Source of the DNA: Alterisphingorhabdus sp038748365
GTDB lineage: Bacteria > Pseudomonadota > Alphaproteobacteria > Sphingomonadales > Sphingomonadaceae
DNA length: 64,000 nt
Assembly (NCBI GenBank): GCA_038748365.1
Contig: JBCDIZ010000001.1
Location: 501,388 to 565,387, forward strand
Reading direction: 5' to 3'
This document shows, one piece after another, positions 33,752 through 43,149 of this stretch. The notes under the pieces are model-generated. The model saw only the letters and a list, made by a program, of their open reading frames with translations, did no database searches and had not been told where the DNA came from. The translations under genes and the position numbers were made by a program. The stretch's first letter is position 1, and each line of letters begins with the position of its first letter.

Positions 33752-34948
33752 TCAACTGCCCTGGGTGACTTTTCCTGCATCCGGCGCATTTTCTTGTTTC
33801 GCCGGGGCAGCAGGCGGTGGAGGCGGTTTGTTCTCCGCCCCCTGCCCTCTGGTCAACGTCCCTGATTCAAATAGGAAACCAGCAATATCCGGCTTGCCCG
33901 CCGCCGCAATGATGGTCTGAATGATAATCAGCAGCGGCACCGCCAACAATGCGCCCAAAGTGCCCCAGATCCAGCTCCAGAAGCTGAGGGAGATCAGGAT
34001 CAGCAGTGGATTCATTGTCAGCCGCCTACCGAGAATCATCGGCGTGACCAGATTCGCTTCAACTGTGTGAAAAGTAATCTGAATAATCGCAGGTAGCAGC
34101 GCCCAAGTCAGATCATCAAAGGTCATCAACCCGCCCAGCGCCAGCATGACTGCGGCGAGTACCGGACCCAAATAAGGTATGAAGTTCAGCAGAGCGACAA
34201 TCCCGCCCCACATGGCCGGGGATTCCATGCCGATAAGATACAGCACGAAGCCGACCGATATGCCGAGCAGGATATTAATCAAGGTGATTGTGGTGAGATA
34301 GGCCGAGGTTGCCGAGACAACATTCTGGATTACGCGTGCTGTCGCCATCGCCGCGGTAAAGCTGCCACGGCTGTTGATCGCGCCTGTCCGGATCCGGGTC
34401 CAGCCCGACAGGAAAAAGAAGATAACCAGGATCGCGAACACCATCTGGATGCCGACGGCAGGGGCAGCGCTGATAAAGACATCTATCAGAGATGTGGGTG
34501 ACTCTGTTGTTACCTTCTGCACCTCGGCCACCGCTTCAGTACGCATCATGGTAAGCGTTTCATCAAGATAGCGTTGGGCATCGGCGTATAAATCGATAAG
34601 CGGCTGCAAATTGCTGGTGATTTTGGGTATCCGCCCCGGCAGGTTGACAAACCATGTCGTGGCCGGGACGATAATCAGCGCCAGCGCTCCATTGGCCACC
34701 ACCAGAAAAGCAATCACACAAATAAATGCCGCCAGCGCCGATGGCACGCGACGCCGCTCCAGCCATTCGAGCAAAGGCACCAAGGCTATGGACAGAATGA
34801 GTGCAACCGTAAGCGGTAGAAAAAACTCGCTCCCGGCACGCAAAGCGAAAGGGGCGCCAAGCAGCAGGCCGGTGCCACCAATGATGGCAACAGACGCCAG
34901 CAGGCGGTTGCGTTCAGTCGATTCAGGAACTGGAGAGTTGCTATCCAT
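33752..34948 (-). CDS. AI-2E family transporter
   Basis: 398 residues with about eight membrane helices. The order is a pair of N-terminal helices (LLASVAIIGGTGLLLGAPFA, FFLPLTVALILSIALVPLLE), a soluble stretch at about 100-170, and then a C-terminal group with GFVLYLIGMESPAMWGGIVA, FIPYLGPVLAAVMLALGG and TPMILGRRLTMNPLLILIS, the conserved core of the AI-2E/TqsA/PerM family. Substrates vary and include Na+/H+ exchange in some members. A Pro/Ala-rich tail ends the protein. The gene is divergent from the DUF11 cluster. Confidence 0.92.
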   Translation of the reverse strand: MDSNSPVPESTERNRLLASVAIIGGTGLLLGAPFALRAGSEFFLPLTVALILSIALVPLLEWLERRRVPSALAAFICVIAFLVVANGALALIIVPATTWFVNLPGRIPKITSNLQPLIDLYADAQRYLDETLTMMRTEAVAEVQKVTTESPTSLIDVFISAAPAVGIQMVFAILVIFFFLSGWTRIRTGAINSRGSFTAAMATARVIQNVVSATSAYLTTITLINILLGISVGFVLYLIGMESPAMWGGIVALLNFIPYLGPVLAAVMLALGGLMTFDDLTWALLPAIIQITFHTVEANLVTPMILGRRLTMNPLLILISLSFWSWIWGTLGALLAVPLLIIIQTIIAAAGKPDIAGFLFESGTLTRGQGAENKPPPPPAAPAKQENAPDAGKVTQGS

Positions 34949-35164
34949 AGGCTGTGTTTAACCCAACTGTGGCGACTTGCCAATTTTACCTTCATTTACC
35001 GTAATTGCTTCACAATTAAGTGCATCCATAATGGATTTTTTCAGAAAAAAATAAATATTTCAATGTTTTGCAAATTCTCCATCTCTCTATGGTTTGCGCG
35101 GCGTTAACCGTTTTTTGTAGTTTTGTTGCGATAAGCCCCGTGAACCAATTTGAGAACAGGGCTT
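34949..35164 (+). promoter_or_regulatory. AT-rich promoter region of the DUF11 cluster
   Basis: 216 bases, clearly more AT-rich than the genes around it, between the divergent transporter and the first DUF11 gene. TTGCTT at 35005-35010 and CATAAT at 35027-35032 with a 16-base spacer form a possible sigma70 promoter on the + strand. An A-rich run follows at 35043-35060. AGGGCTT just before 35165 is the likely ribosome-binding site. Confidence 0.35.
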
Positions 35165-36190
35165 ATGAAAAACCATATTCCTACCGCTTTTGCGCTGAGA
35201 AGCCGCGCTATAGCCATGGCTGCGGCCAGCGGCATAGCTATGACCATTGCTGCGCCTGTATGGGCGCAAAGCACAGGTCCGTCTGCCGGTACTCTGGCAG
35301 GAACGCCAATCGAAAACACTGCGACCGCGAGCTATGATGGCCCAAGCGGACGCATTGAGCAGGACTCCAATACTGCAACGATCATCGTTGATGAAATTCT
35401 CGATGTGGATGTTGAGTCGGCAGATCCCGGTGACGTTGGCACCCAGCCCGATGCTACGCAACAGGTACTGACCTATACGGTTACCAATACTGGTAATGGG
35501 CAAGAGGCCTTCACCCTAACTCCGGATACCGCCCGCCCTGGCGATGATTTTGATCCGGTGCTGGTGCAAATCGTCCTCGATACCAATGATAACGGCGTAT
35601 TTGATCCCGGGGTTGACGAAGTCTATGCCGCAGGCTCCAATGATCCTTTGTTGGCTCCAGACGCCAATATCACCGTATTTATTATCAGCAACATTCCCTC
35701 CGACCCTGTGGATGGCAATCGTGCTGAAGTTACGCTGACTGCAGAAGCCGTAACCGGCACCGGCACTCCGGGAACGACATTTGACGGCGCTGGAGATGGC
35801 GGCGGCGATGCTGTGGTCGGGACAACCGGTGCTGATGATGACGCAGCCGGTTTTTTTGTGGTTCAGGCAGCCAGCGTTGCGCTCGCAAAATCGGCGGCTG
35901 TTGAGGATCCTTTCGGTGGAACCACTGTCGTGCCGGGTTCAATCATCACCTATACATTGGTGGCAACGATTACCGGTAGTGGCACTCTGCCCAACCTCCT
36001 TGTTGCTGACCCGATACCGGAAAACACCACCTATCAGGCCGAAACCCTGACGCTCGAAGGCACAGCGCTGACCGATAGCGACGCTGATGCGGACGGCGGT
36101 TCCTTTGATGGCACCGCGATTGCTGTCGAACTGGGCGACCTTACCGGCGATCAGACCCGCACAATCACTTTCCAGGTGGAGGTGGACTAA
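35165..36190 (+). CDS. Secreted DUF11-type surface protein (paralogue 1)
   Basis: 341 residues from the ATG at 35165 (MKNHIPTAFALRSRA). A signal peptide ends at about residue 34 (IAAPVWA-QS). The mature N-terminus has IENTATASYDGPSGRIEQDS, a motif shared with two other proteins of this cluster. At residues 139-152 is an Asp/Asn-rich loop, DTNDNGVFDPGVDE, like calcium-binding loops. A DUF11-type beta-sandwich follows from about 236 (VALAKSAAVEDPFGGTTVVP, ITYTLVATITGSG, LVADPIPENTTY). No membrane anchor or sorting motif is present. The stop overlaps the next start (TAATG). Role in the cell surface is inferred from the signal peptide and domains. Confidence 0.8.
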   Translation: MKNHIPTAFALRSRAIAMAAASGIAMTIAAPVWAQSTGPSAGTLAGTPIENTATASYDGPSGRIEQDSNTATIIVDEILDVDVESADPGDVGTQPDATQQVLTYTVTNTGNGQEAFTLTPDTARPGDDFDPVLVQIVLDTNDNGVFDPGVDEVYAAGSNDPLLAPDANITVFIISNIPSDPVDGNRAEVTLTAEAVTGTGTPGTTFDGAGDGGGDAVVGTTGADDDAAGFFVVQAASVALAKSAAVEDPFGGTTVVPGSIITYTLVATITGSGTLPNLLVADPIPENTTYQAETLTLEGTALTDSDADADGGSFDGTAIAVELGDLTGDQTRTITFQVEVD

Positions 36191-36678
36191 TGCGAGATTT
36201 AGTCATCTCTCTGATAAGAAATATTTTTCTTATTATCATGCTGTGTGTCGGCGCCATGACGCCCGGATTTGCGAAAAGCGCGATCGAACTTGACAGCGAA
36301 GTCTTTGTTGAACGGATCGTACAGCGTGGCGGGCGTGAAGCCATCCGCCTCGAGAAACCGCAACGGGTTCTGCCCGGCGATGAGCTGATCTTTGTGCTGC
36401 GTTACCGCAATGTCAGCGCAACACCGGCGCGCGATTTTGTTGTGACCAATCCATTACCACCGGCAGTTGCTTTCCGTGAAACGCTTGATGGGCGCGAACA
36501 GGTTTCCATCGATGGCGGTGAAAATTGGGGCAAGCTCAGTTCCTTGCAAGTGCCGATAGGCGAAGGCCGTTTCCGTGCCGCACGGCCAGATGACGTCACC
36601 CATATAAGATGGACAATTTTACAAGATATAACAATGGGTTCTGAGGGGAAATTAACCTTTCGCGGTGTAGTCAAATAG
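36190..36678 (+). CDS. Small exported DUF11-like protein
   Basis: 162 residues, coupled to the preceding gene through TAATG. A signal peptide with hydrophobic core FLIIMLCVGAMTPGFA ends near residue 28. One beta-sandwich remains (VLPGDELIFVLRYRNVSATP, FVVTNPLPPAVAFRETLDG, HIRWTILQDITMGSEGKLTF), a shortened DUF11-like domain. It lacks the calcium-type loop of its neighbours. It may be a subunit or chaperone for the larger proteins; that is inference. Confidence 0.75.
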   Translation: MRDLVISLIRNIFLIIMLCVGAMTPGFAKSAIELDSEVFVERIVQRGGREAIRLEKPQRVLPGDELIFVLRYRNVSATPARDFVVTNPLPPAVAFRETLDGREQVSIDGGENWGKLSSLQVPIGEGRFRAARPDDVTHIRWTILQDITMGSEGKLTFRGVVK

Positions 36679-36738
36679 CCGCGAATTAGTCGTTAGTGGG
36701 GCAACCAACGACTTAAGAATGAGAGACAGGAGACCAGT

Positions 36739-37869
36739 ATGAACAGGAATTTACGCCTTGTTGCTGCCGCTTCTGCCATAGCAATGGCAGCGGGCATCAG
36801 CACACCGGCTTTCGCGGAAGGAACAACCGCGGGAACCAGTATTAACAACACGGTGACCGTCGACTATCAGGTTGGCGGCGTTAACCAGACTCAAGAGGAT
36901 GCTTCAGACACCTTCGTAGTTGACCGTAAGATCAACCTTACCGTTGCTGCTTCTGATACTGCGACGACAACGGTTGCACCGGGTCAGGATGGTACTGATT
37001 TGACAGTCAATCCGCCGGTCACAACCTTTATTGTCACCAACACCTCAAACGAAGTGCTCGACTTTGAGTTGAGCGCTGCCAACCAGGGTAATGGTGCTGC
37101 ACCAAATGGCGGCAATGACAATTTTGACGTCAGCAACTTCCAGGTTTTCGTTGATAGCAACGGTAATGGCGTGTTCGACCCTGCTGTCGATACGGCAACG
37201 TTCATCGATGAGCTGGCAGAGGATGGCAATATTGCCGTCTTTATAATTGGTGATATCCCCGATACGCAGGTCACCGATGATGTGTCTGCTGTTATCCTGA
37301 CTGCTACCGCTCGTGAAGGCGGCAGTGCTGGCGGTTCGGTTGGCGCGACAATCACCGAAAGCACGGGCGCAGATACCGCTGGTGTCGATACCGTATTTGC
37401 CGATGCTGCGGGTGATACCGACGGCAATCGCGATGCTGCGTTCAGCGCCACTGACGATTACACCGTTCAGGCTGCGGCTATCACGGTTGAGAAAACCAGT
37501 GCGGTTCTATGGGATCCGCTTAATGGTCTGACTAACCCGAAAGCTATTCCGGGTGCGGTTGTCGAATATTGTATCGCTGTGTCAAACGCAGCTGGCGGTG
37601 CGAGTGCGACCAATGTCAGCATTAGCGATAACCTGAACAATACCGGCAATGTGACGTTCTACAGCGCGGCGGCAACACCGCCTGCGAACGGCACTAGCGA
37701 TGCTGCTCCGGCGGCAAATGGTGTTGTTTCAGCCAATGCCTGTGATGGCACCGGCACCAACGCCGATGCATCAGGCCTTGGAGAATCTGGTGGTATCGTT
37801 TCCGGTAATCTGGGCACGGTTTCCGCAGGAGCTACTGAAACCCTCTTGTTCCGCGTAACGGTGAACTGA
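36739..37869 (+). CDS. Secreted DUF11-type surface protein (paralogue 2)
   Basis: 376 residues with an AGGAGA ribosome-binding site. A signal peptide ends near residue 27 (ISTPAFA-EG). The mature start INNTVTVDYQVGGVNQTQED matches the layout of paralogue 1. The loop DSNGNGVFDPAVDT begins at residue 139, the same position as in paralogue 1, followed by NIAVFIIGDIPD (NITVFIISNIPS in paralogue 1). The C-terminal DUF11 domain starts near 245 (ITVEKTSAVLWDPLNGLTNP, VEYCIAVSNAAGG) and contains two Cys that may pair. So the two proteins are homologous along their whole length. Confidence 0.8.
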   Translation: MNRNLRLVAAASAIAMAAGISTPAFAEGTTAGTSINNTVTVDYQVGGVNQTQEDASDTFVVDRKINLTVAASDTATTTVAPGQDGTDLTVNPPVTTFIVTNTSNEVLDFELSAANQGNGAAPNGGNDNFDVSNFQVFVDSNGNGVFDPAVDTATFIDELAEDGNIAVFIIGDIPDTQVTDDVSAVILTATAREGGSAGGSVGATITESTGADTAGVDTVFADAAGDTDGNRDAAFSATDDYTVQAAAITVEKTSAVLWDPLNGLTNPKAIPGAVVEYCIAVSNAAGGASATNVSISDNLNNTGNVTFYSAAATPPANGTSDAAPAANGVVSANACDGTGTNADASGLGESGGIVSGNLGTVSAGATETLLFRVTVN

Positions 37870-37931
37870 GGATAGAGTGATCCGGGTGGTTGGAAGGAGA
37901 AAAACCCGACTGACCACCCTCTCCTGCTCAG

Positions 37932-40900
37932 ATGAAAACCATATCCACCCTGTTTAAGCCCATCGCGATGGCGATTGCTGGCTTGGGCCTCGCTTTGCCA
38001 ACGGCACAGGCGATGGCCCAGACCATCAGCAATACCGCCTCGGTAGAGTGGGACAGCCCCGGCGGACGCGTTCAGCTTCCGTCGAACAGGGTGGATTTTG
38101 CCGTTGAAGCACCGCCTGAAGACCCGATCACGATTACCACATTCCAGTTTGATGATCCGCCGGGCGCTGTCCAGATGGACCTGCCACCGACGCAATGCCA
38201 AACAAATAATGGACCACTTCCAGTCGAATTCTCCGGTGTTTTTTCCGGAGTTGAGACCAGTCCAGCATCGCTTGTTCCACGCACATCGATTACGCCGAAT
38301 GAACCGCTGATCATTCTGCTCAATGCACCAGCCCGCAATGTTGACCCCAATTTGGTCGAACGCTTTGATATTGAGCTGGTCACCAAGGCCGGTGACCGCG
38401 AGGTTATTTCAGTCACTGAAACAGAAGCCAATAGTGGCGAATTTGTTGGGTATATCAACACTATAGCGGTTCCTCCTGCCGCAGTTGAGCGCGATTGTGT
38501 GCTCTCGGTTGCGCCAGGTAGTACGCTTCAAATCGACATATTGGACGATGTTGGCGGTAACTTGCTCAGCACATTGGATGTCGAAATTCTGACCGACCCC
38601 TTTGGCGTTGTGTTTGACAGCTTTGATGGCACCCCGGTTTCAGGCGCGCGCGTTACACTGATCAACAATGCAACCGGTCAGCCTGCTGAAGTATTTGGCA
38701 ATGACGGCGTTTCTACCTTCCCATCAACTGTTATCAGCGGATCAACTGTCACCGATAGCAGCGGCGCGACATATAGCTTTGATCCGGGCCATTATCGTTT
38801 CCCCTTTGCGCGACCAGGTGACTATCATGTGGTTGTCGAGCCACCTGATCCCTTTACCTTCGCTTCAGAGCGTACGCCACAAGAGCTCGCGCCGTTGCGC
38901 CGCCCTGATGGCGATCCTTTTACGATAGTGGATGCATCCTTTGGCGGTGTAACGACGTTGGAAGACCCGGCACCGATCCGTTTTGATATTCCGCTTGATC
39001 AGTCCGGCGCGGCAATTTCGCTGGACAAAACTGTCTCTGCAAATCTCGCTATCCCCGGTGATGTGCTGCAATATCGTATCACTGTCACCAATAGTGACAG
39101 CCAGCTGGTAACCGGCGGTATCACCATTAGCGATGAGCTGCCGAGAGCTTTGCGGCTGCGCGCCAACACCATTCGCTATAATGGTGAGCAAATTGCTGCT
39201 GACATTACGCCCGATGGCCGTCGTTTCTCGGTGATTGTCCCGGCGCTCGCACCTGGAAGCAGCGCGTTGCTGACCTATCTCACCGAAGTGCGTCCCGATG
39301 CCCTTCCGGGAGATGTAGTAAACCAAGCCACAGCCAGAGATACCCGCGGCGCGGAAAGTGGCATTGCCGAAGCGTTTACCCGCATTGCGCGTGATACTAT
39401 CGCCGATCGTTTCACCATAACCGGCCGCATCACCGATGGCGCTTGCACCATTGATCCGCGCGGAGCCAATGGCATTGCCGGTGTCCGCGTTATGATGCAA
39501 GATGGCCGTTTTGCCATTACCGATCAGGACGGCCGCTACCATTTTGAAGGCGTATTGCCTGGCCTGCATGTGGTGCAGGTTGATCCCTCCACCTTCCCGC
39601 TGGATATGGAGCCGACAGACTGCGCGCGTAACACCCGCAGCGCAGGCAGCAATATTTCCCGCTTTGTCGAGGGTCAGGGCGGCATGCTCAAACGTGCTGA
39701 CTTCCGCGCTCGCAAAACGGCTGCGCGCGAAGCGCCTAAGACATCTACACCGGTTAAAGTGCGTCCGAAAGTACTGACCGATCAAGAAGCCGCAGGCAGC
39801 GAGCGTGACTGGTTTGCTGACCAAGAGGCCGGCATTGACTGGCTGTTCCCGCAAATCGGGCATAACCCACGTTCCAAGTCGGTGCGTGTTGCTATCAAAC
39901 ATATGCCTGGACAATCGGTTGACCTCACGATCAATGGTAAGTCAGTCGATGCGCTGACCTATGAAGGCGTTCGCAAGAGCCCGGACGGTCGCTGGATGGT
40001 CAGCCTGTGGCGCGGCATTGCCCTGCAGGACCGCACCAATGTGCTGCGCGCGCGCGTGCTTAACCGTGGTGGCAATGTGGTCAAAGAACTGACCCGCGAA
40101 GTGCATTATTCGGCAAGCCCGCTTAATGCGCAATTCCTCAAACAACAATCGGTTCTGCTTGCAGATGGTGTCACACGCCCGGTTATCGCCGTCCGACTGA
40201 CTGACCGCGACGGCAAGCCGGTGCGCAATGGTGCAGTTGGCGATTTCACCGTCCCTGCCCCCTATACCCCTGCGATTGAGGTGGATGCGCAACAGGCACA
40301 GCAGCTTTCCGGCCTGGAACGTGCACGCCCGGTATGGCGCGTTGAGGGCGATGACGGCATTGCCTATATCGAACTGGCACCGACCACCGCTTCGGGCACC
40401 GTCTCGGTTGATTTCAACTTTCAGGATGGCGAAGTTAGCCGTCCACAGCGTATCGAAACCTGGTTAGAGCCGGGTGATCGTCCATGGACAGTTGTGGGTT
40501 TTGCCGCCGGTACCGTTGGCTTCAATACCCTCGACAGCCGGTTGGAAGCGCTGGCCGACGATGACGACAGCATCAATCTCGATGGTCGAGTAGCGCTCTA
40601 TGCCAAGGGTAAGATCCTCGGCAAATGGCTGCTGACCATGGCCTATGACAGCGACAAGGAACGCGATGAGACCGATTTTGGCGGCGTCATCGATCCGCGT
40701 AGCTATTACACCATCTATGCCGACCGTTCTGAGCAGCGTTTTGATGCGGCCAGCTTGCGCCGCCTGTATATCCGGCTTGAGCGTCCACAATTTTATGCCC
40801 TGTTTGGGGATTACGATACGGGATTGGGTGAATCGCAGCTGTCCCGTTATCAGCGTGCGTTTAACGGTATCAAGGCCGAATATCGCTCTGATCAGCTATC

Positions 40901-43037
40901 AGCCACGGTCTTTGGAGCCGATACGCCTTTCCGTTTCCGTCGTGAGGAAATTCAGGGCAATGGTCTGACCGGCCCCTATGCGCTGTCAGCCCGCGATATC
41001 ATTATCAATTCAGAGCGCATCGTACTGCAGGTGCGTGATCGCTTCCGTTCGGAACGCATTGTCGATGAGCGTCAGCTGACCCGCCATATCGATTATGACA
41101 TCGATTATATCGCCGGTACGCTGCGTTTCCGCGAGCCTATCCTCAGCCGGATCAATCTCGATCCGCAGTTCATCATCGCCGAATATGAGGTGGATGGCAT
41201 CGGCCAGCGCGCCACCAACGCCGGCGGCCGGGTAAGCTGGCGCAGCAAGGACCAGAAACTGCAGGTTGCTGCTACTGCCATTCATGACGAGACTGCAGAT
41301 ACCAATACCGATCTTGGCGGCGTCGATCTGCGCTATCGTCCAGACCTGAAAACCGAGGTTCGCGCCGAATTTGCTGTAACCGATGGTGAGAGCGATATCG
41401 CCAGCGGACAAGCAGATGCTGGCACCGCAACCGCATGGCTGGTCGAGGCAGAACATCATGGCAAGGATTTTGATATTCTCGCCTATGTCCGTCGGCAGTC
41501 CGACAATTTCGGCTTGGGCCAGCAAAATGCCGTCGAGAGCGGCACGCGCAAATTCGGCCTCGACAGCCGCTATCGCTTTACCGACAAGCTCAGCCTCGCC
41601 GCCACCGGCTATCAGGAGGATTTCCTGATTTCTGGCGCCCGTCGCCGTGCCGGTAGTGCCGAACTGGAATATCGTGCTGACAAGACCTCTCTGCGCGCAG
41701 GCGTCACCCATGCCGAGGACCGTTTTGCCGATGGCCGTATCAATCGCTCGACTATCGCCACTTTGGGCGGTTCGCAGCGGCTGCTCGACAATAAGCTGGA
41801 GCTGGACGCGCAAACCTCTTTCGCCATTGGCGGACAGGATGAAAGCGCCGACTTCCCGGCACGGCATCGTCTGGGTGCGCGCTATGCCATCACCAAGGAT
41901 GTCCGCGTCCTTGGCAGCTATGAGATTACCGATGGCGAGGCTTTCGATGCGCAAAACGCGCAGCTTGGCTTTGAGATCACACCCTGGGCCGGTGGCCGTT
42001 TTCTTGCCACCGCCAATCAGCAGGATATTTCCGAATTTGGCCCGCGCAGCTTCGCCGCTTATGGCTTCTCGCAATCGCTCAAACTGAGCGAAAAATGGTC
42101 GGTCGACTTCTCGCTCGACGGCAACCAGACGCTGAATGGCGATATTGATCCGGCAGATGTGATCAACCCGCTACAGCCGGTTGCCAATGGCGGCTTCCTG
42201 CCACAAACGGGTGGCCTGACCGAAGACTTTATCGCGGTCACCGCAGGGGCAACCTATCGCAACAAGAATTGGAGCTGGGCAAGCCGTGCCGAATATCGCG
42301 CCGGTGATCTGGGCGACCGCTATGGCATTACCAGCGCTGCGCTGAAACAGATTGGCAATGGCAGCAATATTGGCGGCCTGTTCAGCTATTTCCGTGCTGA
42401 GCAGGATGGGGGTCCAAGCACCGATACCATTGAGGGCGAATTGAGCTGGGCGCATCGCCCGGACAATAGCCGCTGGTCCTGGCTCGAGCGTCTTGAGTTC
42501 CGCGAGGACAGCGTGCGCAACGCCGTAGCCGGTGAGGCCGGACCGATTGGTGGTGCGCTGCTGACGGTTGACGGCAATGTCACCTCACGCCGCCTGATCA
42601 ACAGCGTCAGCATCAACTATACCCCGATTGATGAACGCGATGGCCCACTCGGCAGCCGCGACCGCAGCTTTGTCGAACGCGGCGAATACAGCATCTTCTG
42701 GGGTACACGCTATGTATTCGACCGCTTTGGCCCGGATGATGTCGAAGGCTGGAGCAATGTCGTCGGCGCGGATTTCCGCTTTGATCTCAGCGACACTATC
42801 GACGCGGGTGCTGCGGGTACGGTGCGTATCGGTACCAATGCCGACAGCATCGCTTGGGCTGGCGGCCCGACAATTGGTGTAACACCGTTCAAAAACGGTT
42901 ATATTTCAGTTGGCTATAACTTTGTCGGCTTTGAAGACCGCGACTTTGAAGAAAGCCGCTACACCCGCAGCGGACCGTTCATCACTTTCCGTCTGAAGTT
43001 TGACCAGCAGAGTCTGGGTGGGCTGTTAGGGCGTTAG
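37932..43037 (+). CDS. Large outer-membrane protein with DUF11 and beta-barrel domains
   Basis: 1701 residues. A signal peptide ends near residue 30 (AQAMA-QT). The mature start ISNTASVEWDSPGGRVQLPS matches the two secreted paralogues. A DUF11 domain is at about 358-490 (LDKTVSANLAIPGDVLQYRI), a carboxypeptidase-regulatory/SdrB-like domain at about 494-580 (IAGVRVMMQDGRFAITDQDG), and Ig-like stretches at about 640-840. From about 850 to the end the sequence alternates polar and aromatic residues with repeated Tyr, Arg, Asp and Gly (SQLSRYQRAFNGIKAEYRSD, ATVFGADTPFRFRREEIQG, TLRFREPILSRINLDPQFII), as in outer-membrane beta-barrels. The last residues are RLKFDQQSLGGLLGR. It is the last gene of the cluster. 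Secretion or anchoring of its neighbours is a hypothesis. Confidence 0.8.
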   Translation: MKTISTLFKPIAMAIAGLGLALPTAQAMAQTISNTASVEWDSPGGRVQLPSNRVDFAVEAPPEDPITITTFQFDDPPGAVQMDLPPTQCQTNNGPLPVEFSGVFSGVETSPASLVPRTSITPNEPLIILLNAPARNVDPNLVERFDIELVTKAGDREVISVTETEANSGEFVGYINTIAVPPAAVERDCVLSVAPGSTLQIDILDDVGGNLLSTLDVEILTDPFGVVFDSFDGTPVSGARVTLINNATGQPAEVFGNDGVSTFPSTVISGSTVTDSSGATYSFDPGHYRFPFARPGDYHVVVEPPDPFTFASERTPQELAPLRRPDGDPFTIVDASFGGVTTLEDPAPIRFDIPLDQSGAAISLDKTVSANLAIPGDVLQYRITVTNSDSQLVTGGITISDELPRALRLRANTIRYNGEQIAADITPDGRRFSVIVPALAPGSSALLTYLTEVRPDALPGDVVNQATARDTRGAESGIAEAFTRIARDTIADRFTITGRITDGACTIDPRGANGIAGVRVMMQDGRFAITDQDGRYHFEGVLPGLHVVQVDPSTFPLDMEPTDCARNTRSAGSNISRFVEGQGGMLKRADFRARKTAAREAPKTSTPVKVRPKVLTDQEAAGSERDWFADQEAGIDWLFPQIGHNPRSKSVRVAIKHMPGQSVDLTINGKSVDALTYEGVRKSPDGRWMVSLWRGIALQDRTNVLRARVLNRGGNVVKELTREVHYSASPLNAQFLKQQSVLLADGVTRPVIAVRLTDRDGKPVRNGAVGDFTVPAPYTPAIEVDAQQAQQLSGLERARPVWRVEGDDGIAYIELAPTTASGTVSVDFNFQDGEVSRPQRIETWLEPGDRPWTVVGFAAGTVGFNTLDSRLEALADDDDSINLDGRVALYAKGKILGKWLLTMAYDSDKERDETDFGGVIDPRSYYTIYADRSEQRFDAASLRRLYIRLERPQFYALFGDYDTGLGESQLSRYQRAFNGIKAEYRSDQLSATVFGADTPFRFRREEIQGNGLTGPYALSARDIIINSERIVLQVRDRFRSERIVDERQLTRHIDYDIDYIAGTLRFREPILSRINLDPQFIIAEYEVDGIGQRATNAGGRVSWRSKDQKLQVAATAIHDETADTNTDLGGVDLRYRPDLKTEVRAEFAVTDGESDIASGQADAGTATAWLVEAEHHGKDFDILAYVRRQSDNFGLGQQNAVESGTRKFGLDSRYRFTDKLSLAATGYQEDFLISGARRRAGSAELEYRADKTSLRAGVTHAEDRFADGRINRSTIATLGGSQRLLDNKLELDAQTSFAIGGQDESADFPARHRLGARYAITKDVRVLGSYEITDGEAFDAQNAQLGFEITPWAGGRFLATANQQDISEFGPRSFAAYGFSQSLKLSEKWSVDFSLDGNQTLNGDIDPADVINPLQPVANGGFLPQTGGLTEDFIAVTAGATYRNKNWSWASRAEYRAGDLGDRYGITSAALKQIGNGSNIGGLFSYFRAEQDGGPSTDTIEGELSWAHRPDNSRWSWLERLEFREDSVRNAVAGEAGPIGGALLTVDGNVTSRRLINSVSINYTPIDERDGPLGSRDRSFVERGEYSIFWGTRYVFDRFGPDDVEGWSNVVGADFRFDLSDTIDAGAAGTVRIGTNADSIAWAGGPTIGVTPFKNGYISVGYNFVGFEDRDFEESRYTRSGPFITFRLKFDQQSLGGLLGR

Positions 43038-43049
43038 GGAATTACCTTC

Positions 43050-43125
43050 CCGTTCGTGTCGAGCGTAGTCGAGACACGATTCTCGGCTCGCAATGGCCTC
43101 TCGACTTCGCTCGAGGCGAACGGAT
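43050..43125. repeat. REP-like inverted repeat after the DUF11 cluster
   Basis: Left part CCCGTTCGTGTCGAGCGTAG and TCGAGACAC; right part CTCTCGACTTCGCTCGAGG and CGAACGG. The arms form an outer stem CCGTTCG/CGAACGG and two inner TCGA hairpins. It lies in the convergent gap between the 1701-residue gene and bkdB and could serve as a terminator for both strands. The TCGA core links it to the repeats near 13800 and 23100. Confidence 0.65.
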
Positions 43126-43149
43126 ACTGGATGCTGTGCTTAAAAGCTA

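Noticed and set aside
37932..43037. FimD-type usher for a chaperone-usher pilus
   Set aside because: The protein has DUF11 and SdrB-like domains ahead of the barrel, no usher plug signature was seen, and no periplasmic pilus chaperone is encoded nearby.
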